Assembly: GCF_001618005.1 (NCBI RefSeq)
Contig: NZ_LQXA01000053.1
Location: forward strand, 1 to 64,000
Reading direction: 5' to 3'
Source of the DNA: Clavibacter tessellarius
GTDB taxonomy: Bacteria > Actinomycetota > Actinomycetes > Actinomycetales > Microbacteriaceae
Length of the DNA: 64,000 nucleotides
Shown: one piece after another, positions 10,001-17,858 of the stretch
Numbering within the stretch: position 1 is the first letter of the stretch
Layout of the letters: each line of letters starts with the position of its first letter
Translations under genes and position numbers: made by a program
The notes under the pieces: generated by a model
The model's database searches: none
Told to the model about the DNA's origin: nothing
What the model saw: the letters and a program-made list of their open reading frames with translations, nothing else

Positions 10001-10864
10001 ATCTCCTCCGCGGCGGCCGCCTCCGCCGTCACGGCCGCCCCCGCCGACACCGACACCGACCAGGACGACGACACCCCCGCGCACGACGCCGATCCGGTCC
10101 CCACCCGCCCCTTCGACCGCGACGAGCAGCGCGCGCGGCTGCAGTCGGCCGAGCGGAAGCTCGCGCAGCTCGGCCGGGTCAACCCGCTCGCGCTCGAGGA
10201 GTTCGCCGCGCTCGAGCAGCGGCACCTCTTCCTCACCGAGCAGCTCGCCGACCTGACGGCGACGCGCAAGGACCTGCTGACGATCATCGACGACATCGAC
10301 CGCACGATGCAGGGCGTCTTCGCCGCCGCCTTCGAGGACACGCGCCAGGCCTTCGACCGCGTCTTCCCGATCCTGTTCCCGGGCGGCACCGGCAGCATCC
10401 ACCTCACCGACCCGGAGGACCTCCTCACCACCGGCATCGAGGTGAGCGTGCGCCCCGCGGGCAAGCGCATCGAGCGCCTCTCGCTGCTGTCCGGCGGCGA
10501 GCGGTCGCTGGCGGCCGTGGCCCTGCTCATCGCGATTTTCACGGCCCGGCCGAGCCCGTTCTACATCATGGACGAGGTGGAGGCGGCGCTCGACGACGCG
10601 AACCTCGGCCGCCTGCTCACGATCCTCGAGCAGCTCCGCGACACGTCGCAGCTCATCGTGATCACGCACCAGAAGCGCACCATGGAGATCGCCGACGCGC
10701 TCTACGGCGTCTCGATGCGGCAGGACGGCGTCAGCGCGGTCGTCGGCCAGCGCGTGAGCCGCGAGGCGCGTCCGACGACGCCGGCCGCCGCATCCGCAGA
10801 CGCCGCGGCTGTCGACGCGGACCCCGCCGACGTCGACGCCGCGGAGGCGCCGGCCGCCTCCTGA
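7058..10864 (+). CDS. smc: Chromosome segregation protein SMC
   Basis: 1268 residues starting at GTG, placed by a strong ribosome binding site and by the conserved N-terminus [16 protein letters not shown]. SMC homodimers with ScpA/ScpB load at origins and organise sister chromosomes. Domains in order: Walker A [21 protein letters not shown] region (about 30-50), first coiled-coil arm (about 165-490), hinge (about 500-660, [12 protein letters not shown] onward), second arm, ABC signature [14 protein letters not shown] (about 1145) and Walker B [15 protein letters not shown] (about 1170). Residues about 940-1022, between the end of the second arm and the C-terminal head, form a Pro/Ala/Gly then Asp-rich low-complexity linker, partly encoded by four GGTGCC repeats. 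A short Ala/Asp-rich tail ends the protein. ftsY follows 20 bases later. Confidence 0.95.
   Translation: [1268 protein letters not shown]
9947..9975 (+). repeat. GGTGCC hexanucleotide repeat inside smc
   Basis: Four consecutive GGTGCC units followed by a GATGCC variant encode alternating Gly-Ala in the SMC linker. Such a repeat can expand or contract by slippage in steps of two residues without breaking the frame. Confidence 0.7.
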
Positions 10865-10872
10865 CCCGCGGC

Positions 10873-10884
10873 TACGCTGGGCAC
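10873..10884 (+). promoter_or_regulatory. Leaderless-type promoter of ftsY (-10 TACGCT, 6-base gap)
   Basis: TACGCT at 10873-10878, six bases, then ATG at 10885. It fills nearly all of the 20-base smc-ftsY gap. Confidence 0.6.
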
Positions 10885-11760
10885 ATGGCAGCCCGCACCC
10901 CCTGGTCCCTCTCCGGCGCGCTCCGCGGCATGTTCGCGAAGCCGACGATCGACGAGACCACGTGGGACGACCTCGAGACCGCCCTCATCACCGCGGACTT
11001 CGGCCCCGACGTCACCGAGGCCACCATCGACGACCTCCGCCAGAAGGTCGAGCGCTACCGTACGACCGACCCGCGCGACCTCCAGCGCATGCTCCGCGAG
11101 AGCATCGAGGAGCGGCTCGCGAAGCACGACCCCACGCTGAAGCTCAGCGCCCGGCCCGCCGTGATCCTCGTCGTCGGCGTCAACGGCGTCGGCAAGACCA
11201 CCACCATCGGCAAGTTCGCCAAGTTCCTGCGCAACTACGGCCGCACGGTCGTGGTCGGCGCGGCCGACACGTTCCGCGCCGCGGCCGTCGACCAGCTCGC
11301 CACCTGGGCGGAGCGCGCGGGCGTGGAGATCGTGCGTCCCCAGCAGCCGGGGCAGGATCCCGCGAGCGTCGCCTTCCAGACCGTCGAGCACGCGATGCGC
11401 ACGGGCACCGAGATGGTGATCATCGACACCGCCGGCCGCCTGCACACCAAGGGCGGCCTCATGGACGAGCTGTCGAAGATCCGCCGCGTCGTGGAGAAGC
11501 AGTCGCCCATCGCCGAGGTGCTCCTCGTGCTCGACGCGACGACCGGCCAGAACGGGCTCGCGCAGGCGCAGGCCTTCATCGAGCACGGCGGCGTCACGGG
11601 GCTCGTCATCACGAAGCTCGACGGATCCGCCAAGGGCGGCTTCATCCTCAACGTGCAGGAGCGCACGGGCATCCCGATCAAGCTCATCGGCCAGGGCGAG
11701 GGCATCGGCGACCTCACGGGGTTCACGCCGCACGTGTTCGCGCAGAACCTGGTCGGCTGA
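10885..11760 (+). CDS. ftsY: Signal recognition particle receptor FtsY (NG domain only)
   Basis: 291 residues. GTPase that docks the Ffh-ribosome complex at the membrane. The N domain (residues about 1-85) is followed by the G domain with G1 GVNGVGKTTTIGKFAKF, the receptor-specific DTFRAAAVDQL, G3 DTAGRLHTKGGLMDEL and G4 TKLDGSAKGG. The acidic or membrane-inserting A domain that precedes N in most FtsY proteins is missing; only some 15 residues (MAARTPWSLSGALRGMF) precede helix N1, and these could form a short amphipathic membrane anchor. The leaderless promoter at the ATG supports this short start. ffh follows 38 bases later. Confidence 0.95.
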   Translation: MAARTPWSLSGALRGMFAKPTIDETTWDDLETALITADFGPDVTEATIDDLRQKVERYRTTDPRDLQRMLRESIEERLAKHDPTLKLSARPAVILVVGVNGVGKTTTIGKFAKFLRNYGRTVVVGAADTFRAAAVDQLATWAERAGVEIVRPQQPGQDPASVAFQTVEHAMRTGTEMVIIDTAGRLHTKGGLMDELSKIRRVVEKQSPIAEVLLVLDATTGQNGLAQAQAFIEHGGVTGLVITKLDGSAKGGFILNVQERTGIPIKLIGQGEGIGDLTGFTPHVFAQNLVG

Positions 11761-11783
11761 CCCGGCGCCCGGCCGGCGCCGGT

Positions 11784-11798
11784 TAAGCTGGACCCACC
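11784..11798 (+). promoter_or_regulatory. Near-leaderless promoter of ffh (-10 TAAGCT, 9-base gap)
   Basis: TAAGCT at 11784-11789 lies nine bases before the ATG at 11799, so any leader would be at most a few bases. No ribosome binding site is visible. Confidence 0.5.
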
Positions 11799-13370
11799 AT
11801 GGCTACCTTCGGAACACTCTCGGACCGCCTCGCCGAGACCTTCAAGAACCTGCGCGGCAAGGGCAAGCTCAGCGCCGCCGACGTCGACGGCACCGTCCGC
11901 GAGATCCGCCGCGCGCTCCTCGAGGCCGACGTCGCGCTCGATGTCGTCAAGGCCTTCACCGCGTCCGTCCGCGAGCGCGCCCTGGGCGGCGAGGTCAGCC
12001 AGGCGCTGAACCCGGCCCAGCAGGTCGTGCAGATCGTCAACGAGGAGCTCGTCGCGATCCTCGGCGGCGAGCAGCGTCGCATCCAGTTCGCCAAGCGCCC
12101 GCCGACGGTAATCATGCTCGCCGGGCTCCAGGGCGCGGGCAAGACGACCCTCGCCGGCAAGCTCGGCAAGTGGCTCGCCAAGGACGGCCACACGCCCATG
12201 CTGGTGGCGGCCGACCTCCAGCGCCCCAACGCCGTCCAGCAGCTGCAGGTCGTCGGCGAGCAGGCCGGCGTCCCCGTCTTCGCGCCCGAGCCCGGCAACG
12301 GCCGCGGCAACCCGGTGCGCGTCGCCAAGGACGCGATGAAGCACGCCGTCGACAAGCAGTACAGCGTCGTCATCATCGACACGGCCGGCCGCCTCGGCGT
12401 CGACCAGGAGCTCATGAAGCAGGCCGCGGACATCCGCAAGGCCACCGACCCCGACGAGGTCCTCTTCGTCATCGACGCCATGATCGGCCAGGACGCGGTC
12501 GCGACCGCGAAGGCCTTCCAGGACGGCGTCGACTTCACGGGCGTCGTGCTCTCCAAGCTCGACGGCGACGCACGCGGCGGCGCGGCCCTGTCGGTCGCCT
12601 CCGTCACCGGCCGCCCCATCATGTTCGCGTCCACGGGCGAGGGCCTCGACGACTTCGAGCCCTTCCACCCCGACCGCATGGCGAGCCGCATCCTCGACCT
12701 CGGCGACATCCTCACCCTCATCGAGCAGGCCCAGCAGGCCTTCGACGAGGAGGAGGCCATGGAGGTCGCCGCGAAGCTCGCGAACGACAGCTTCACGCTC
12801 GACGACTTCCTCAAGCAGATGCAGCAGCTGCGCGGCAAGGGCTCCATCAAGAAGATGATGGGCATGCTCCCCGGCATGGGCGCCATGAAGGAGCAGCTCG
12901 AGAACTTCGACGAGAAGGAGATCGTCCGCACCGAGGCGATCATCCAGTCGATGACCAAGGCGGAGCGCCAGAACCCGAAGCTCCTCAACGGCTCGCGTCG
13001 CCTCCGCATCGCGCGCGGATCCGGCATGACCGTCACCGACGTCAACGGGCTCGTGCAGCGCTTCGAGCAGGCCTCGAAGATGATGCGCACGGTCGCCCGC
13101 GGCGGCATGCCGCAGATCCCCGGCATGGGCCCGATGCCCGGCGCGCACTCGAGCCGGAAGCCCGTGCAGCAGAAGAAGAAGGGCTCGAAGTCAGGCAATC
13201 CCGCCAAGCGCGCGCAGGAGAACGCGGCGCTCGCGTCCGGCCAGCGGATCGGGGGCCCGACGGCTCCCGCGGGTTCCGGCTTCGGCCTGGCCGGGGCGGC
13301 GAAGGGCGGCGCGAAGGGCGCCCCGAGCGAGGAGGAGCTCGCCTCGCTGCAGAAGTTCCTCGGCCGCTGA
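11799..13370 (+). CDS. ffh: Signal recognition particle protein Ffh
   Basis: 523 residues. Binds 4.5S RNA and nascent signal sequences and delivers ribosomes to FtsY. NG domain motifs: GLQGAGKTTLAGKLGKWL, the Ffh-type AADLQRPNAVQQL, DTAGRLGVDQELM and SKLDGDARGGAAL. The methionine-rich M domain is evident (IKKMMGMLPGMGAMKEQL, ARGSGMTVTDVNGL with the RNA-binding Ser/Gly loop, GGMPQIPGMGPMPG). A basic tail of about 70 residues rich in Lys, Gly and Ala follows the M domain. It directly follows its receptor gene ftsY, and a strong hairpin terminator lies 22 bases beyond the stop. Confidence 0.96.
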   Translation: MATFGTLSDRLAETFKNLRGKGKLSAADVDGTVREIRRALLEADVALDVVKAFTASVRERALGGEVSQALNPAQQVVQIVNEELVAILGGEQRRIQFAKRPPTVIMLAGLQGAGKTTLAGKLGKWLAKDGHTPMLVAADLQRPNAVQQLQVVGEQAGVPVFAPEPGNGRGNPVRVAKDAMKHAVDKQYSVVIIDTAGRLGVDQELMKQAADIRKATDPDEVLFVIDAMIGQDAVATAKAFQDGVDFTGVVLSKLDGDARGGAALSVASVTGRPIMFASTGEGLDDFEPFHPDRMASRILDLGDILTLIEQAQQAFDEEEAMEVAAKLANDSFTLDDFLKQMQQLRGKGSIKKMMGMLPGMGAMKEQLENFDEKEIVRTEAIIQSMTKAERQNPKLLNGSRRLRIARGSGMTVTDVNGLVQRFEQASKMMRTVARGGMPQIPGMGPMPGAHSSRKPVQQKKKGSKSGNPAKRAQENAALASGQRIGGPTAPAGSGFGLAGAAKGGAKGAPSEEELASLQKFLGR

Positions 13371-13392
13371 CCCGGTCGACCCGCACCGCCCT

Positions 13393-13426
13393 CGACGGCG
13401 TCCTCCCCACGGGGAGGGCGCCGTCG
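13393..13426 (+). terminator. Hairpin terminator after ffh
   Basis: Inverted repeat CGACGGCGTCCTCCC / GGGAGGGCGCCGTCG, fully paired apart from one G-U, with a tiny loop. There is no T-run, as is usual for GC-rich actinobacterial terminators. Confidence 0.7.
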
Positions 13427-13515
13427 TCGCACGCCCTCGACGCGCGGGGCGCGGCGTGCCACGGTGGGGTCAGCGTCGCGGCCGTCCGTCGCGGCCCGCG
13501 CGTCAGGAGCCCCAC

Positions 13516-13893
13516 GTGTTCGCACCCGTCGCCGCCTTCAGCGGCTTCAGCGTGGACGACGTCCCCGCCGCGCTCGCCTTCTACCGCGGCACGCTCGGCC
13601 TCGAGGTCGAGGAGGTGCCCGAGATGGGCATGCTCCGGCTCGTGCTCCCCGGATCCGGCGCGCACGTCCTCGTCTATCCCAAGCCGGACCACGTCCCCGC
13701 CGCGTTCACCGTCCTGAACCTCGCGGTGGAGGACGTGGAGGCGGCGGTGGTCGAGCTGAACGACCGCGGCATCGTCACCGCGATCGACGAGGGGATGCCG
13801 ACGGACGCCCGCGGCATCATGCGCGGGCACGGCCCCGACATCGCGTGGTTCCACGATCCGGCCGGCAACGTGCTGTCGGTGGTCGCGGCGTGA
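13516..13893 (+). CDS. VOC (glyoxalase/bleomycin-resistance) family protein
   Basis: 125 residues forming one vicinal-oxygen-chelate module. The segments FSVDDVPAALAFYRGTLGLEV, FTVLNLAVEDVEAAVVEL and WFHDPAGNVLSVV are the standard first strand-helix and the DPxGN end of such domains. GTG at 13516 is preferred over an upstream ATG because caggag lies about six bases before it and because the fold begins directly afterwards. Monogenic unit bounded by the ffh terminator and a convergent gene. Members of this superfamily include lyases, dioxygenases and drug-binding proteins; nothing here tells which. Confidence 0.8.
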   Translation: MFAPVAAFSGFSVDDVPAALAFYRGTLGLEVEEVPEMGMLRLVLPGSGAHVLVYPKPDHVPAAFTVLNLAVEDVEAAVVELNDRGIVTAIDEGMPTDARGIMRGHGPDIAWFHDPAGNVLSVVAA

Positions 13894-13921
13894 GGCGTCG
13901 CGGTCGGGCCGCGCAGCCGGA

Positions 13922-15115
13922 TCAGACGGAGCAGCGGCCCGAGTCGACGGGCGCCGTGGCGCCGGCCTGCTGCAGCACGGGCGCGATCTCGTCGAGCGTC
14001 ATCGCGTAGCCCGTCTGGGAGTCGACGGTCGAGGTCGCGAACACCAGGCCGACGACACGGCCCTGCACGTCGAACAGGGCGCCGCCCGAGTCGCCCGGGC
14101 GGACGGTGCCGCGCACGGAGTAGATCTCGCGCGTCACCGGCTGCTCGTGCTGGATGTCCGTGCCGAGCGCCTGCACCACTTCGCGGACGCGCGCACCGGT
14201 GGCCTGGTACGGCCCGCCGCCGGGATACCCCGCGACCACGGCCTCGTCGGACGGGCCGAGCTCGTCGCCGAGCGCGAGGGGTGCGGCGGTGAGCCCCGGC
14301 ACCGCGAGGACGGCGACGTCGCGGGCCGGGTCGAACACGACCAGCCGGGCCCGCAGCAGCTCTCCCGTGCCGCCCGGCTGCACGTAGACCTCGTCGGACC
14401 CGGTCACGACGTGCGCGTTGGTGACCACGCGCCCGTCCTGCACGACCCAGCCGCTGCCGGACGACGACGTGCCGCACGCGGGCGCCGAGGAGAGGATCTT
14501 CACGACGCTGCCAGCGGACCGCCGCACCGCGTCGGGCACGTCGGCGTCGGGCGCCGCCGTGTCGGCGATCGACTCCTGGCCGTTCGCGAAGACGCGCGGG
14601 TAGCCCACGTCGTGCAGCGCGTCGTCGAGCGCGGAGAGCGCGGAGCCGCTGGAGATCGGGCTGACGCGGTCGAGGGTCGCGAGGATGCGCGAGGAGGACG
14701 CGAGCTGCACGGCCGGGATCACGCCGCTGGATCCGAGGAAGCCGCCGATGAACCACACCGACACCGCCCACGCGGCGAGGCCGGCGACCGCGCCGACCCC
14801 GCGGTCGAGGCCCTGCGCCGCGCCGCGGGGACGCAGCAGGCGCGTGAGGACGCTGGCGACCTGGGCGAGGATCCCGCTCACGAGCGAGGTCGTCACGAGC
14901 ATCAGCAGCGCGGCGGCGACGGTCCGCATGATCCCCGTGGCCACGCCGAACCGGTCGAGCAGCGCGAGGAACGCGGGCGTGATGGCGAGCGCCAGCAGCA
15001 CGCCCAGCACGATCCCGGCCAACCCGGCGACGGTGACGATGGCCCCGCGACGCCAGCCGGCGAGGGCGGCCACGACCGCGACGACGAGGATGACGATGTC
15101 GACGGCGGGGCTCAC
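13922..15115 (-). CDS. MarP-like membrane serine protease (CvpA-type membrane domain plus trypsin-like domain)
   Basis: 397 residues. Four hydrophobic helices occupy residues about 5-165 (for example IVILVVAVVAALAGW and VWFIGGFLGSSG), followed by a periplasmic-side trypsin-like protease. The catalytic triad is recognisable: His in VVTNAHVVTG, Asp in DPARDVAVLAV and Ser in VRPGDSGGALF. This architecture is that of mycobacterial MarP (Rv3671c), needed for acid and oxidative stress resistance and peptidoglycan-hydrolase activation. A cysteine before the active-site region (APACGTS) and one near the C-terminus could form the disulphide known in MarP. Starts with GTG, 19 bases after the stop of the YbdK-type ligase gene, so the two probably form one transcript. 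Confidence 0.88.
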   Translation of the reverse strand: MSPAVDIVILVVAVVAALAGWRRGAIVTVAGLAGIVLGVLLALAITPAFLALLDRFGVATGIMRTVAAALLMLVTTSLVSGILAQVASVLTRLLRPRGAAQGLDRGVGAVAGLAAWAVSVWFIGGFLGSSGVIPAVQLASSSRILATLDRVSPISSGSALSALDDALHDVGYPRVFANGQESIADTAAPDADVPDAVRRSAGSVVKILSSAPACGTSSSGSGWVVQDGRVVTNAHVVTGSDEVYVQPGGTGELLRARLVVFDPARDVAVLAVPGLTAAPLALGDELGPSDEAVVAGYPGGGPYQATGARVREVVQALGTDIQHEQPVTREIYSVRGTVRPGDSGGALFDVQGRVVGLVFATSTVDSQTGYAMTLDEIAPVLQQAGATAPVDSGRCSV

Positions 15116-15134
15116 CTCGACAGTCTGCCCCGGG

Positions 15135-16268
15135 TCACCGACCGAGTCCTGAGCGCAGCTCCTCCACGAGGTGCGTCACCACCGGGGCGAGCGCCCCGTC
15201 GTTCTCCTCCGCGACGCGCAGCTGCCGCTGGTAGCTCGCGCCGCCGTCGACGATGTCGAGGATCCCGCCGAGCTCGGCCGCGCAGCCGAGCTCCTCGGCC
15301 ACGGGGGAGAGGCGCTCCACGAGGGCCCGCGTGTCGTCGCCGACGAGGGCCTCGTCGCCCGCCGCGTCCTGGATCACGATGGCGTCCATCCCGTACCGCG
15401 CCGCGCGCCACTTGTTCTCGCGCACGAACCACGGCTGCATCCGCGGCAGCTCCTCGCCGCGGTCGAGCGCGGCGGACATGTCGTGCACGAGGCACTGCAC
15501 GAGGGCGGCCAGCGACGCGATCTCCCGCAGCGTGGACACGCCGTCGAACACGCGCGTCTCGAGGGTGCCCCACTTCGGCGCCGGCCGGATGTCCCACCGC
15601 AGCTCGCTGTGGTGGTCGATGACGCCCACGTGCGTCATGTCGCCCACGAGCCGCTCGTAATCGGCCCAGGTCGTCAGGTCCGGCGGCAGCCCCGCGGTCG
15701 GCAGCTGCTGGAACATGAGCGCGCGGTTGGACGCGTACCCCGTCTCCTGCCCCGACCAGTAGGGGCTCGACGCGCTGAGCGCCTGGAACCGGGGGAGGTG
15801 CACGAGCAGCGCGTTGAGGATGGGGAGCGCCTTGGACGCGTCGTCGATGCCGACGTGCACGTGCACGCCCCAGATCATCATCTGCCGACCCCACCACCTG
15901 GTGCGGTCGAGGAGGGTGGCGTACCGCTCGTTGTCGGGCGTCACGTCCTGGTCCGGCCAGGCGCTGAAGGGATGGGTGCCGGCGCACATCAGGTCGATGC
16001 CGAGCGGGTCGGCGACGTCCACCACGCGCTCGATGAGGCGGGCGAGGTCGTCCACCGCGTCGCCGACCCGGGCGTGCGGCGCGCTCACGACCTCGACCGT
16101 GTTGGTGAGGAACTCCCCGGTCACGTGCGGATGCGCGTCGTCATGCGGGAACGAGCGGAGGATCTCGGGCGCGGCCCCCGCGAGCTCCCCGGAGCCGCGG
16201 TCGACGCACGCGAGCTCCCACTCGATCCCGACGCGGGAGGGCGGCTGCCGGGCGAAGTCGATCTGCAT
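15135..16268 (-). CDS. Glutamate--cysteine ligase family 2 (YbdK-type carboxylate-amine ligase)
   Basis: 377 residues. ATP-dependent carboxylate-amine ligase of the GCS2/YbdK group; some members join glutamate and cysteine weakly, but actinobacteria use mycothiol and the natural substrate of this group is often unknown. Characteristic segments: RVGIEWELACVD at the N-terminus, GEFLTNTVEVVS, MCAGTHPFSAW, MMIWGVHVHVGI and APKWGTLETRVFDG. I choose the ATG at 16268 because the family begins just before the GIEWEL motif and caggac lies a few bases upstream; the frame stays open to 16409. First gene of a probable two-gene unit with the MarP-like protease. Confidence 0.85.
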   Translation of the reverse strand: MQIDFARQPPSRVGIEWELACVDRGSGELAGAAPEILRSFPHDDAHPHVTGEFLTNTVEVVSAPHARVGDAVDDLARLIERVVDVADPLGIDLMCAGTHPFSAWPDQDVTPDNERYATLLDRTRWWGRQMMIWGVHVHVGIDDASKALPILNALLVHLPRFQALSASSPYWSGQETGYASNRALMFQQLPTAGLPPDLTTWADYERLVGDMTHVGVIDHHSELRWDIRPAPKWGTLETRVFDGVSTLREIASLAALVQCLVHDMSAALDRGEELPRMQPWFVRENKWRAARYGMDAIVIQDAAGDEALVGDDTRALVERLSPVAEELGCAAELGGILDIVDGGASYQRQLRVAEENDGALAPVVTHLVEELRSGLGR

Positions 16269-16385
16269 GCGGGTCCTGCCGTCCACGGGGTCTCGGGGCG
16301 CATGCGCCGGGTGTCGTCCGATCATGCCACGCACCCTCCGGGGCAGCCGGGCGGTGGCGCCGTGCGGCGCGCCGGGGACGGGGTA

Positions 16386-16412
16386 TTGGCGACGGCCGGC
16401 GTCTGCCATAAT
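16386..16412 (+). promoter_or_regulatory. Putative promoter of the rpsP operon
   Basis: TTGGCG at 16386-16391 and CATAAT at 16407-16412 resemble -35 and -10 boxes with a short 15-base spacer (17 bases if TAATGA at 16409 is used). A leader of about 120 bases follows and ends with caggaga, a good ribosome binding site for rpsP. The same 271-base space also holds the minus-strand start of the YbdK-type gene. Confidence 0.4.
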
Positions 16413-16539
16413 GATCTGTCGAGTCCGCGATCGTCCGACCCTCTAATCAGGCGCCGCGAGACCCCATCGAACCTATGCCGAGTGTGCCCCCACGCTCACG
16501 GCCGTCAGTTCACCCCACACAAAGAAATTCAGGAGAATT

Positions 16540-16953
16540 GTGGCTGTCAAGATCCGTCTGAAGCGCCTGGGCAAGATCCGCGCGCCGTATTACCGCATCG
16601 TCGTCGCCGACTCGCGCACCAAGCGCGACGGCCGCGTCATCGAGGAGATCGGCAAGTACCACCCCACCGAGGAGCCCTCGTTCATCGAGGTCCAGTCGGA
16701 GCGGGCGCAGTACTGGCTCTCCGTGGGCGCCCAGCCCACCGAGCAGGTCGAGGCCCTCCTCAAGCTCACGGGCGACTGGGGTCGCTTCAAGGGCGACAAG
16801 GACGCGGTCTCCACCGTCCGCACCCGCGAGGCGAAGCCCGCCTACGTCGCCGACGAGAAGAAGAAGCCGGTCCTCAAGCCCAAGACCGAGAAGGCCGCCC
16901 CCGCGCCGGAGGCCGTCGAGGCCCCTGCCGAGGCGACCGAGGAGCAGGCCTAG
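16540..16953 (+). CDS. rpsP: 30S ribosomal protein S16
   Basis: 137 residues; the S16 domain occupies about the first 85 ([32 protein letters not shown]). The remaining 50 residues are a Lys/Ala/Glu/Pro-rich extension common in actinobacterial S16. GTG start with a clear ribosome binding site (aggaga, seven bases upstream). First gene of the conserved rpsP-khpA-rimM-trmD unit. Confidence 0.96.
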   Translation: MAVKIRLKRLGKIRAPYYRIVVADSRTKRDGRVIEEIGKYHPTEEPSFIEVQSERAQYWLSVGAQPTEQVEALLKLTGDWGRFKGDKDAVSTVRTREAKPAYVADEKKKPVLKPKTEKAAPAPEAVEAPAEATEEQA

Positions 16954-16956
16954 CCC

Positions 16957-17193
16957 ATGCTCGCTCCCGCGCTCGCTCATCTGGTCAAGGGCATCGTCGA
17001 GCACCCGGACGACGTCTCCGTGACGAGCAAGGGATCCCCCCGCGGCGAGGTCCTCGAGGTGCGCGTGCACCCCGAGGACCTCGGCCGGGTCATCGGCCGC
17101 GCGGGTCGCACCGCGAAGGCCCTTCGGACCCTGGTGTCGGCTCTCGCCGACGGCCAGCGCGTCCGCGTCGATGTGGTGGACACCGATTCCTGA
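16957..17193 (+). CDS. khpA: KH-domain RNA-binding protein KhpA
   Basis: 78 residues, a single KH domain with the GxxG loop in GRVIGRAGRTAKALRTLV. Starts three bases after rpsP. KhpA proteins bind RNA, often together with KhpB/Jag, and influence cell size and small-RNA function in Gram-positive bacteria; the conserved position between rpsP and rimM suggests a ribosome-assembly connection. Confidence 0.9.
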   Translation: MLAPALAHLVKGIVEHPDDVSVTSKGSPRGEVLEVRVHPEDLGRVIGRAGRTAKALRTLVSALADGQRVRVDVVDTDS

Positions 17194-17857
17194 GGTCGAG
17201 GGCCGGGACCCCGCGGCGTTCCGCGTGGGTCGGCTCACCAAGGCGCACGGGCTCAAGGGCGCCGTGAAGCTCGAGCTGTTCACCGACGATCCCGCCAAGC
17301 GCTTCGTCCCCGGCGCCGAGTTCAGCCTGCAGGTCCCGGAGTCCTCGCCCTGGCACGGCCGCACCCTCACGCTCACCGAGCTGCGCTGGTACAACAGCCA
17401 CCCCGTCGGCTTCTTCGAGGGCGTCGCCGACCGCACGGCCGCCGAGTCGCTCGCGAAGGCCATCCTCTGGATGACGCCCCCCGCCGACGAGCCCGCCGAG
17501 CCCGACGCCTGGTACGACCACCAGCTGGTGGGGCTGAAGGTCCTCCGCGACGGCGTCGAGGTCGGCACCGTCTCGCTCGTCGACCACTTCCCGGCGCAGG
17601 ACCTGCTGCACGTCGACACGCCCTCCGGCACGGTCCTCGTCCCCTTCGTCCAGGCCATCGTGCCCTCGGTCGACGTCGAGGCCGGCACCCTGGTGGTCAC
17701 GCCGCCGCTCGGGCTCTTCGAGGACGTCGCCGAGGCTCCGGAGCCTGCGTCCGACGCGCCCGCGTCCAATGCCTCCGCGAGCGACGCTCCCGCGGCCGGG
17801 CAGGGCGGATCCGAACCCGGCGCGGATCCCGCGTCCGAGGCCGACGACGCCCGCTGA
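17171..17857 (+). CDS. rimM: Ribosome maturation factor RimM
   Basis: Up to 228 residues. Assists maturation of the 30S head near S19. The N-terminal RimM barrel starts at [20 protein letters not shown] and the C-terminal PRC-barrel includes [12 protein letters not shown] and [14 protein letters not shown] tail of about 40 residues rich in Ala, Ser and Asp has no counterpart in the family core. The start is uncertain: ATG at 17171 lies 23 bases inside khpA in another frame, while the GTG near 17225 would cut into the conserved motif. Overlap suggests translational coupling. Ends one base before trmD. Confidence 0.9.
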   Translation: MWWTPIPEVEGRDPAAFRVGRLTKAHGLKGAVKLELFTDDPAKRFVPGAEFSLQVPESSPWHGRTLTLTELRWYNSHPVGFFEGVADRTAAESLAKAILWMTPPADEPAEPDAWYDHQLVGLKVLRDGVEVGTVSLVDHFPAQDLLHVDTPSGTVLVPFVQAIVPSVDVEAGTLVVTPPLGLFEDVAEAPEPASDAPASNASASDAPAAGQGGSEPGADPASEADDAR

Positions 17858-17858
17858 C

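Noticed and set aside
5702-10669. Very long open frames opposite smc and its neighbours, and similar ones at 1071-3557 (-), 39763-44442 (+) and 44502-47198 (+)
   Set aside because: They mirror the third-codon-position GC bias of the true genes on the other strand, have Arg/Ala/Gly/His-rich composition and no recognisable domain.
13393-13426. Hairpin after ffh as a small RNA
   Set aside because: A bare terminator-type stem directly after the stop, with no separate promoter box, is explained by transcription termination.
13922-16268. MarP-like protease plus YbdK-type ligase as a new thiol-stress system
   Set aside because: They appear co-transcribed, but nothing in either sequence links their functions; a co-occurrence analysis across genomes would be needed.
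16410-16539. Autoregulatory structure in the rpsP leader
   Set aside because: The leader is about 120 bases but no convincing long stem or S16-site mimic could be drawn by eye.
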